Of a stretch of DNA of 42,329 bases, positions 36,451 to 42,329 are shown one piece after another. The stretch is from Deltaproteobacteria bacterium (GTDB taxonomy: Bacteria; Myxococcota_A; Polyangia; Polyangiales; Ga0077539). Position 1 is the stretch's first letter. Every line of letters starts with the position of its first letter. The stretch is taken from assembly GCA_016218725.1 (NCBI GenBank), contig JACRDB010000041.1, forward strand, positions 1 to 42,329, read 5' to 3'. The notes below the pieces were generated by a model. That model had not been told where the DNA came from. It saw only the letters and a program-made list of their open reading frames with translations, and made no database searches. A program made the position numbers and the translations under genes.

Positions 36451-36960
36451 TCAAGAGCTCCGCGGCGGTCGCTGGGCAAGCAACACCGCCTGGGCCGCGA
36501 AGATGTACCGAAAGTCGTCTTCCGACAGTAACAACGGCTGGCCCTTCCCTGGGTAGTATGGATCCAGGACGGCGTAGCCATCAACCCGACGGGCCAGGAC
36601 CACGAACACATGAAAGGGCGGCCCCCATCCGCCTGGAGGGCAGAGCGCCCCATGGCGCGACGGATGCCCCCCAGGGGCTGTCCCCAGGCGAGAGACGTAG
36701 CGCGGTCCACAGATCGCGGCGATGACCACACCTCCCGAAGCCAGGTGCATATCGAGGACAGGCAGCTCCTCGGGGCCCAGGACCCGGTGGCTGCCGCCCA
36801 GTGCCCGGCCGGCCAGGGCCAGGCCATGACCTCCAGGGGCCGCGCCTCGGTGCAACTCGGACTCGTTGAAGGGGCGTCCCCACGCGAGGAGCACCATCCC
36901 GATGCAGGCCGGCACACACGAATTCGGCCAGCCCTGTTCTACGTGGTGCGCGACGTCCAA
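36451..36960 (-). CDS. C39-like papain-fold cysteine peptidase
   Basis: 169 residues from TTG 36960, chosen because GAGGG lies 5 bases upstream and the gene follows the ImmA-like gene by 7 bases. Oxyanion Gln9 and catalytic Cys15 appear in EQGWPNSCVPACIGMVL (Q-x5-C, as in peptidase C39); His117 in PPFHVFVVLARRVDG and Asp133 in YAVLDPYYPGKG complete the triad. No ABC-transporter or membrane segment, so this is a stand-alone C39_2-type domain, probably cytoplasmic. Substrate unknown; pairing with a HEXXH protease under one promoter suggests the two act in the same response. Confidence 0.75.
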   Translation of the reverse strand: MDVAHHVEQGWPNSCVPACIGMVLLAWGRPFNESELHRGAAPGGHGLALAGRALGGSHRVLGPEELPVLDMHLASGGVVIAAICGPRYVSRLGTAPGGHPSRHGALCPPGGWGPPFHVFVVLARRVDGYAVLDPYYPGKGQPLLLSEDDFRYIFAAQAVLLAQRPPRSS

Positions 36961-36967
36961 AGTGCCC

Positions 36968-38380
36968 TCAGGGCGTCGCCGGTGTCACATGGTCCTCAAG
37001 CAGGGCGCCCGCGGGAGACAGCACAAGGTACCCGGCGGGGGTCAGGGTCCGCTCCCCAAAGCCGCCCTCGACGACATCGACACAACAGCGTGTCCCCTGC
37101 GCACGAACCGCTACCGCATGCAGCACGCGACCACGGTGTGCCACGAGGAGCCTCTGAGCGCACGCGCGCAGGGCGTCTTCGGGGGGGCTCAGCGGCGCGC
37201 GTTGAGCCGGAGGCAGGTCGTCGTAGGGGAGCGGCTCGGTCACTGGGAGGTCGAGGCAGGCCCACGCGGTCGAGCGGGCTATCCTCCCTTCGGCGAGCGC
37301 CTCGCGGACCAGGGTGCGAAGCACTCCGGAGCGCAGGCCGACGCCATCCTCGACCACGTCGGCCTCGAAGGCGGAGTGGTACCTGATCGGGTCGCGGGAC
37401 CCCATCCTCCGGCGGTCCTCATCGGAGAGGCCGAAGACGTCCTGGAGGCGATTGATCGCCACGATCCGGCCAACCCCGAAGGTGGAGCCCACCACACCGA
37501 CGGCCTCTTCGGAGGACGGGTCCCGCGCTCCGACGGCGTGGCGCACGGCGACGCCCGGGGCCAGCAGGCAGGCCGCGAACGCATCCGCGCGCACCTCCAG
37601 CTCATCGAAGCCTTCGAAGAGCCGCCAGCGCCAGGGCCTCGCGGAGCGCACGGGCCTCCGCGGCGAGAGGAGCGCTGGACGCTCGGCCTCATCGAAGAGA
37701 AGGTGCGCCAGCTCGTGGGCGATCGTCATGCGCGTGCGCCACCACGACCGACCTCCGCCGACGAGGTTCACCAACAACGCGGGCCGGGGCCGCCGGGTCG
37801 AGGCGCCGTCAATGACCGGGTCCAGCACGTCCGTGGTGACCCAGAAGACCTGCACTCCGAGCGCGTCGGAGCACAGCTTACGCATGGAGGGAATGGGGTC
37901 GAGGCCGAGCTGGAAGTGCGCGCGAACGACCCTCGCGGCTGCCTCCGCCGGGTGCTCGGTCGAGGACGTCGGAGCCCAGCCGCGTTGGAGCTCCGGCGAC
38001 GCGAGCAACCCCTCCAGCCCGAGCGCCGCGCCGACCCCGAGCGCGAGCTCCAGCTCCGCGACGTCCTTGACGGCGCGGAGGAACTCACCCAGGACCTGGT
38101 GGACGCCCGTCGCCTCCAGCTCGTCCAGGGACGGACTCCCCGCGTCAAAGGAAGAGCGCAGCAAGAGCGCAAGCGGTGCCCGGTCCACGTCGCCCGCCAG
38201 GAGGTCGCGGAGCCGCAGCCCCAGGGTACGCGCGCAGCGGTCGGCCTCCGCGGGCGACAAGACGAGGGCGCCCTGCTCCGCGGCGACCAGGCGGGCGTGG
38301 TCCACGTCGGCGAGCGCGGCGAACCGCGCAGCATCCAGGTGGGCGACCTCGCGAGCCCGCCGGAGGTGGTCAGGGAACAC
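36968..38380 (-). CDS. XRE-type HTH fused to ImmA/IrrE metallopeptidase
   Basis: 470 residues from the GTG at 38380. The N-terminus (about 1-60) reads as an XRE helix-turn-helix (LRRAREVAHLDAARFAALAD, then VDHARLVAAEQGALVLS). The centre has the zinc protease motif TIAHELAHLLFDE (HEXXH) preceded by NPVINSR-like text PRPALLVNLVGGG, and a later Glu-rich helix FDELEVRADAFAACLLAP giving the third ligand, as in ImmA/IrrE (COG2856). The C-terminal 150 residues are less conserved. Such proteins cleave repressors or sense stress, and ImmA types control mobile elements, for example ICEBs1. No ribosome site, but a -10 box ends 6 bases before the GTG: a leaderless message. First gene of a two-gene operon with the peptidase. 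Confidence 0.85.
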   Translation of the reverse strand: MFPDHLRRAREVAHLDAARFAALADVDHARLVAAEQGALVLSPAEADRCARTLGLRLRDLLAGDVDRAPLALLLRSSFDAGSPSLDELEATGVHQVLGEFLRAVKDVAELELALGVGAALGLEGLLASPELQRGWAPTSSTEHPAEAAARVVRAHFQLGLDPIPSMRKLCSDALGVQVFWVTTDVLDPVIDGASTRRPRPALLVNLVGGGRSWWRTRMTIAHELAHLLFDEAERPALLSPRRPVRSARPWRWRLFEGFDELEVRADAFAACLLAPGVAVRHAVGARDPSSEEAVGVVGSTFGVGRIVAINRLQDVFGLSDEDRRRMGSRDPIRYHSAFEADVVEDGVGLRSGVLRTLVREALAEGRIARSTAWACLDLPVTEPLPYDDLPPAQRAPLSPPEDALRACAQRLLVAHRGRVLHAVAVRAQGTRCCVDVVEGGFGERTLTPAGYLVLSPAGALLEDHVTPATP

Positions 38381-38386
38381 CCGGGG

Positions 38387-38395
38387 AGTATAGCA
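38387..38395 (-). promoter_or_regulatory. Extended -10 promoter of the XRE-ImmA gene
   Basis: On the minus strand TGC-TATACT, an extended -10 element, ends 6 bases before GTG 38380, which puts the transcription start at or next to the start codon. The -35 region is poor (CTGCGC at 17 bases), which fits an extended -10 promoter that a repressor could block. Confidence 0.55.
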
Positions 38396-38450
38396 GGGGG
38401 AGCCTGTCGGCGCAGCGGTGTCCGGAGAAGCCCCCACAGGAATGTGGCCA

Positions 38451-38540
38451 CCAGGGTGGTCGGGGCCCTGGACGATTTCACCCGCGACGAGGTGCGCCTG
38501 GCGCTCGACGTGGACCCGATGAACATGCTTTGATCCGGCG
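38451..38540 (+). repeat. Direct repeat copy 3: priA 3' end
   Basis: Same as 30704-30793 except T at 38530 for C at 30783, so it keeps a complete priA terminus including the stop TGA. It stands alone, with no priA body before it, and is followed by the glycosyltransferase gene 30 bases later. Probably the far junction of the inserted DNA. Confidence 0.92.
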
Positions 38541-38570
38541 CTGGAGGACCGCGCCAGGTCGGACCAGAGC

Positions 38571-39695
38571 GTGAGACTGTTGCATGTCACCAACTCGCTG
38601 GCGCCGTCCGGCGCGGAGCGCCACCTGGCCAACCTCCTGGGCCCCCTGGACGCCCTCGGGGTGGAGAACCACCTGGTGACCTTCTTCCCGGGCAATGGCT
38701 TCGAGGCCACCGTGCGGCGCCACGTGCGGCGCGCGGAGCTGGCCGTCGGGAGGCTGCGGGCGCTGCCCGTGGCGGCGCGCATGGCCCGCGAGGCGGACGC
38801 CGTGCACACCCAGCTCGCCTACGGGGACATCCTCGGCCGCTGCGCCGCGGCGGTGGCGCGCAGGCCGTCGTTCACCACGATCCAGACCTCGGCGTGGGCG
38901 GCCTCGAACCGCGCCGCGCTGGCCATGGACCCGCTGCGGTACAACGCCTTCCGCCTCGCGGACAGGCTTACGGCGCCGCTCGGCGCGCACTTCTTCGCGG
39001 TCTCCACCCGGGCGGCCAGGGCCTACATCGACGACCTCGGCGTGCCCGAAGCGCGCGTGGAGGTGCTGGCGAACTCCGTGGACCTGGAGGCCTTCGACCC
39101 CTCCCGGGGCCCCTCCCGCGAGGAGGCCCGGCGGGCGCTGGGGGTCTCCCCGGGCGCGTTCCTGGCGGTGACCCTCGCGCGGTTGATCCCGCTCAAGGGA
39201 CTCCCCGACGCGATCCGGGCGGTCTCCATCGTGGCCCGGGAGCGCCCCGTGGAGCTTCTGATCGCCGGCGACGGAAGCCAGCGCGACGAGCTCCTCGGGC
39301 TCGTCGCGGCGCTCGGCGCGCCGGTGTCGCTCCCCGGTCGCCAGGACCCGCTCCTGGTGCTCAAGGCCGCGGACCTCTTCGTGCTGTCCTCGTACCTGGA
39401 GGGCATGCCCGTGTCCCTCCTGGAGGCCATGGCCATGGGCCTCCCGTGCCTCTGCACGGACATCCCGGAGAGCGTCGAGACCGGCGGCGACGCCGTGGCC
39501 TACGCGCCCCCGCGAGACCCCGAGGCCCTGGCCCGGGCGCTCCGGGCCCTGGTCGACGACCCACCCCGGCGCGCGGCCCTGGGCCTCCGCGGCCGCGAGC
39601 GCTCCCAGCGCTACGCCGCGACCGCCATCGCCCGGCGCTACCTCGCGGGCATCGAGCGGGTGCTGGCCGCCCGGGGTCCGGGCCGGGCCCCGTGA
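38571..39695 (+). CDS. GT4-family glycosyltransferase
   Basis: 374 residues from GTG 38571. GT-B fold: N-terminal LLHVTNSLAPSGAERHLANL (acceptor side), linker, then the nucleotide-sugar domain with LARLIPLKGLPDAIRA, LLIAGDGSQRDELLGLV and the E-x7-E motif region SYLEGMPVSLLEAMAMGLPC followed by the donor-binding end. Probably adds a sugar in surface polysaccharide assembly. It likely followed priA before the cassettes inserted. GTGA overlap with the epimerase gene. Confidence 0.92.
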   Translation: MRLLHVTNSLAPSGAERHLANLLGPLDALGVENHLVTFFPGNGFEATVRRHVRRAELAVGRLRALPVAARMAREADAVHTQLAYGDILGRCAAAVARRPSFTTIQTSAWAASNRAALAMDPLRYNAFRLADRLTAPLGAHFFAVSTRAARAYIDDLGVPEARVEVLANSVDLEAFDPSRGPSREEARRALGVSPGAFLAVTLARLIPLKGLPDAIRAVSIVARERPVELLIAGDGSQRDELLGLVAALGAPVSLPGRQDPLLVLKAADLFVLSSYLEGMPVSLLEAMAMGLPCLCTDIPESVETGGDAVAYAPPRDPEALARALRALVDDPPRRAALGLRGRERSQRYAATAIARRYLAGIERVLAARGPGRAP

Positions 39696-40657
39696 GGTAC
39701 CTCCTCACCGGCGGCGCGGGCTTTATCGGCAGCCACCTCTGCGAGGCGCTCCTGGCGCGCGGCGACGAGGTGCTCGTCCTGGACGATTTCTCCACGGGGC
39801 GCCGGGCGAACCTCTCGGCGGTGGCGCTCCACGAGGGCCTCCGGGTCGTGGAGGGCTCGGTGCTCGATCGCCCGCGGCTGCGGTCCCTGGTGCGCGGCGT
39901 GGGGAGCGTGCTCCACCTGGCCTCGGCGGTGGGCGTGCAGAAGATCCTCGCCGAGCGCGTCGCGGGCATCGTGACCAACGTCGACGGCACCGAGGCGGTG
40001 CTGGAGGCCTGCGCCGAGGAGGGCGCGCGCTTCTTCCTGGCGTCCACGTCGGAGGTCTACGGCAAGCTCGCCGCGGTCCCCTTCCGCGAGGAGGACGACG
40101 TGGTGCTCGGCCCGAGCGCCCTGCACCGCTGGAGCTACGCATGCTCCAAGCTCCTGGACGAGTTCCTCGCGCTGGCCTGGCACCAGGAGCGGGGCCTCCC
40201 CGTGACCGTGGCGCGGTTCTTCAACGTGGTGGGCCCGCGGCAGCGGCCGGACTTCGGCGCGGTGCTCCCGCGCTTCTGCGCCGCCGCCCTCGCCGGACGA
40301 GACCTGGAGGTGCACGGCTCGGGCCTCCAGCGGCGCTGCTTCCTCCACGTGCACGACTGCGTGCGCGCGGTGCTCCTGCTGCTCGATCGAAGGGAGGCCG
40401 TCGGCCGGGTCGTGAACGTGGGCTCCGCGGAGGAGGTCACCATCCGCGCGCTGGCCGAGCGCGTGGTCTCGCTGGCGGGCTCCTCCTCGGCGCTCAAGGT
40501 CCGGCCCTACGCCGCGGCGTTCCCGTCCGGGGGCTTCGAGGACATGCAGCGGCGCGTCCCGGACACCTCCCGCCTCCAGGGCCTCACGGGCTGGAGGCCC
40601 ACCCTCGACCTCGACGCGTCCATCCGCGACGCCCTCGCCTGGGCGCGGCAGGGCTGA
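39692..40657 (+). CDS. NAD-dependent nucleotide-sugar epimerase/dehydratase (extended SDR)
   Basis: 321 residues from GTG 39692 (GTGA overlap). NAD site TGGAGFIGSHLCEALLARG and acidic Asp at LVLDDFSTG; active-site STSEVYG and Tyr/Lys in YACSK; RFFNVVGPRQRPD is the family's substrate loop. These are the features of UDP-glucose 4-epimerase or UDP-glucuronate decarboxylase relatives; the exact reaction cannot be told from sequence alone. Supplies sugar for the preceding glycosyltransferase. Confidence 0.92.
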   Translation: MRYLLTGGAGFIGSHLCEALLARGDEVLVLDDFSTGRRANLSAVALHEGLRVVEGSVLDRPRLRSLVRGVGSVLHLASAVGVQKILAERVAGIVTNVDGTEAVLEACAEEGARFFLASTSEVYGKLAAVPFREEDDVVLGPSALHRWSYACSKLLDEFLALAWHQERGLPVTVARFFNVVGPRQRPDFGAVLPRFCAAALAGRDLEVHGSGLQRRCFLHVHDCVRAVLLLLDRREAVGRVVNVGSAEEVTIRALAERVVSLAGSSSALKVRPYAAAFPSGGFEDMQRRVPDTSRLQGLTGWRPTLDLDASIRDALAWARQG

Positions 40658-40663
40658 GGGCCG

Positions 40664-40699
40664 CGGCGCCTTGACCGAGGCCCGTACCGGGGGTCTACT
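40664..40699 (+). promoter_or_regulatory. Sigma-70-like promoter of the exported-protein pair
   Basis: TTGACC (40671-40676), 17 bases, TCTACT (40694-40699); start expected near 40706, with AAGGGGGG about 10 bases before ATG 40723. Same block as at 36206-36241 (CGGCGCCTTGACCG...GGGGGTCTAC). Confidence 0.6.
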
Positions 40700-40722
40700 T
40701 GAACCCCTAAGGGGGGCGCTCC

Positions 40723-41379
40723 ATGGCCCGTCCGCGTTGCCTTTCTTTCCTCCTGGTGATCGCCACGGTGTCCACCGCGTGGGCGGACCCGCCGCGTCCC
40801 CCCCTGGTCGAGGTCTCCGGCGAGGTCGGCGGCGTGCTGCTCTCCCCGTCTTCGTACCGGGCCGCGCTGTGCACGTTCGGGTACAGCCTCGTCGGGATCT
40901 CGGCGCGCGCCGTGCTGCGTGGGCTCTGGGTGCGGTCCCCGAGGCTCCGCCTCGGCGGTCGGGTGGGGTACCAGTACGCGGTCGCCACACCTTCGCCACA
41001 GGCGGACGCCGAGGCCTGGCCCTTATCAATCCCGGCGCCGGTCGTCGGCGACCCGATGAACGTCCACCTCCTGGACCTCGGCGTCGTCGGGCGCGTCCTC
41101 GTGCGGAGGCCTGAGGGCGACCGACACCTCCGGGTGGACCTCGAGGTGGAGCTGGGCGCCGCCCTCGGCGTTCTCACGCGAGGAGACGCCGTCCAGCGCG
41201 CGGTGCTGCCCCGCCTCGCGGTGTCAGTGTTCTTTGGGGACGAAGGGCGCCGCGGCGCGCTCCTGGCTGGCCTCCGGATCGGAGTCCAGTATGTGCCCTG
41301 GGGGGCGGCCGAGGTCGGCGTGCTGGACCCGGCCTTCGCGGGTATCACCCTTGGCTTTGAGCTCGGAGGATCGCGATGA
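40723..41379 (+). CDS. Exported protein, probable outer-membrane barrel
   Basis: 218 residues. Signal peptide FLLVIATVSTAWA, cut near AWADP. The mature part has alternating strands with Arg/Gly turns (VRSPRLRLGGRVGYQYAVA, LRVDLEVELGAALGVL, LLAGLRIGVQYVPW, AGITLGFELGG) typical of small barrels. No known family recognised. Shares ATGA with the next gene. Confidence 0.75.
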   Translation: MARPRCLSFLLVIATVSTAWADPPRPPLVEVSGEVGGVLLSPSSYRAALCTFGYSLVGISARAVLRGLWVRSPRLRLGGRVGYQYAVATPSPQADAEAWPLSIPAPVVGDPMNVHLLDLGVVGRVLVRRPEGDRHLRVDLEVELGAALGVLTRGDAVQRAVLPRLAVSVFFGDEGRRGALLAGLRIGVQYVPWGAAEVGVLDPAFAGITLGFELGGSR

Positions 41380-42026
41380 AATGGCTGTCTCTGGTGCTGG
41401 CCCTGGGCCTCTTCCCCTGGTCGCTCGCGTGCCTCGTGGGGGGGCCCTGCGCCGAAGAGTCCTGCGGCTCGCCGGTCTGCGTCGCGGACACACCCGCGCT
41501 CGTCTACGACCACAGTATTGACTTCAACCAGGGCTGCGCCGACCTCTCCTGCGTCGCTGGGAGCGACCGGATCCAGCGCGTTGACGCGCTGCTCCCGGGG
41601 GACCACGCGGTGGCGATCGGCCCCAACGCGGAGGTCACCGTCGCGTTTCACGCCTCGGGCACCGGTGACGGGATCGCCGCGGCGTTGACGGCGCGCTGCG
41701 AGGAGGGGACCGCAATGCGGCTCGCCGGGAGGGACGTGGTACTGACCGGGGGCTGGTCGCGGTGGAGCGTGTTGCTCGCCGAGCCGATGCGCGTCGCGGC
41801 CACCCGCAGTGACCTCAGCGAGGGGAGCACCCCCATCACCTTGAGTCTCTCGGTCGCGGGTCCGGGACGCTGCGCCGTCGCTCGCCTCCGGCTGGTGACC
41901 ACCGGGCGCTACTGCACGCGGTACGTCCAGCCACGTTGTTGTCGGGCGCCGTCGGCGGTTCCCGATGGGGGCTACGGCGGCGTCGACACCGGCTCCACCT
42001 GGGGCTGGTCAACCGGAGACCGCTAG
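41376..42026 (+). CDS. Cysteine-rich lipoprotein
   Basis: 216 residues from ATG 41376 (GGAGG 6 bases upstream; ATGA overlap). Lipobox PWSLAC. Six cysteines in the first 50 residues (CAEESCGSPVC, CADLSC) and a cluster near the end (RYCTRYVQPRCC), with a beta-rich centre and a Gly/Ser/Trp tail. No family recognised. Probably works with the preceding barrel-like protein at the outer membrane. Confidence 0.75.
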   Translation: MKWLSLVLALGLFPWSLACLVGGPCAEESCGSPVCVADTPALVYDHSIDFNQGCADLSCVAGSDRIQRVDALLPGDHAVAIGPNAEVTVAFHASGTGDGIAAALTARCEEGTAMRLAGRDVVLTGGWSRWSVLLAEPMRVAATRSDLSEGSTPITLSLSVAGPGRCAVARLRLVTTGRYCTRYVQPRCCRAPSAVPDGGYGGVDTGSTWGWSTGDR

Positions 42027-42329
42027 AGCGCCGATCGGGAGAAGCTCGGCGGTAGGGGACCATGCCAGTGCGTAGGCGTGGGGGATGCACTTGCGCGCCG
42101 TTGCCACAGCGTTCTCGATGCAGGTCGGCGGGTTGAAACCGCGCCGCAAGGCTTCCGAAGCCCGCCCGAGGCGGGCACAGGAGAGATCCGCCCGGAGCGA
42201 TGAGAAGCGTGGCTCGGGAGCTGCGCCGCAGGGGGACGTGAAGGGAGCACGTCCCGTGTTGGGGTTTCTGGGTACCGAAGGAGGTCCCCGTACCCCGGTG
42301 CCACACCGTGAAAGATGCGCATCCGCCCC
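42027..42329. other. Unassigned right edge
   Basis: No gene called. On the plus strand a frame without stops runs from 42076 to the window edge (MHLRAVATAFSMQVGGLKP...) with a very Arg/Ala-rich tail; it could be the start of a protein, the end of an insertion element or chance in GC-rich DNA. A single GGTTGAAACC and several short palindromes are present. More sequence to the right is required. Confidence 0.3.

Noticed and set aside
36866..38533. 555-codon plus-strand frame ending in the priA-like terminus
   Set aside because: It is antisense to the ImmA-type gene, which has HEXXH, a helix-turn-helix and a promoter. The in-frame priA-like end is simply the direct repeat.
42110..42180. CRISPR repeat suggested by GTTGAAAC
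   Set aside because: Occurs once; no repeated unit with spacers anywhere in the window.

Overview
This is a very GC-rich window with dense coding, many GTG starts and many 4-base GTGA/ATGA stop-start overlaps. Three things point to Myxococcota (Polyangia-like): the style of the lipoproteins (Asp/Pro-rich linkers, RCC1 and Kelch propellers), a geosmin synthase with encapsulin-type shell genes, and multiheme respiration of the Anaeromyxobacter/Geobacter kind. The phylum is inferred; no rRNA or tRNA gene is present to fix it.

Layout. 1-622: 3' end of an IS605-family tnpB with its right-end hairpin, inserted directly in front of a two-component system (632-2937: sensor kinase and NtrC-type sigma-54 activator). 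2934-4640 (minus): Kelch-like surface lipoprotein, divergent from 4880-20142, a 15-kb operon of 13 genes for a complete-looking extracellular electron transfer route. In order it has an OmcA/MtrC-type decaheme protein, a quinol-oxidising NrfD-type module (tetraheme, four-cluster FeS, NrfD), a lipoprotein, a 13-heme OmcB-like lipoprotein, an outer-membrane beta-barrel, a second 13-heme protein, a Rieske protein, an unusual cytochrome b, a 9-heme membrane-anchored cytochrome, a 33-heme cytochrome and a small helical protein. I count 82 heme-attachment motifs (76 CXXCH, 4 CX3CH, 2 CX4CH). The cytochrome b lacks both heme-bH histidines and has PSWF in place of PEWY.

20178-28385: accessory and housekeeping genes: beta-propeller lipoprotein, OmpA-like barrel, PDZ lipoprotein, thymidylate kinase, DUF362 Tat protein, RCC1-repeat lipoprotein and a GT39-like membrane glycosyltransferase. 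28441-30786: priA.

30787-38540: two cassettes that look inserted at the 3' end of priA. The last 80 or so bases of priA recur at 36331-36422 (degenerate) and 38451-38540 (89 of 90 bases identical). Cassette 1 holds a bifunctional geosmin synthase and two Family 2B encapsulin shell genes with cyclic-nucleotide-binding-like insertions. Cassette 2 holds an XRE-ImmA/IrrE-type protein with a leaderless promoter and a C39-like cysteine peptidase. The synthase carries two copies of a motif that resembles the N-terminal arm of its shell proteins.

38571-42026: GT4 glycosyltransferase, NAD-dependent sugar epimerase, and two exported proteins behind a good sigma-70-like promoter. 42027-42329 is unassigned. 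No CRISPR array, rRNA or tRNA was seen.
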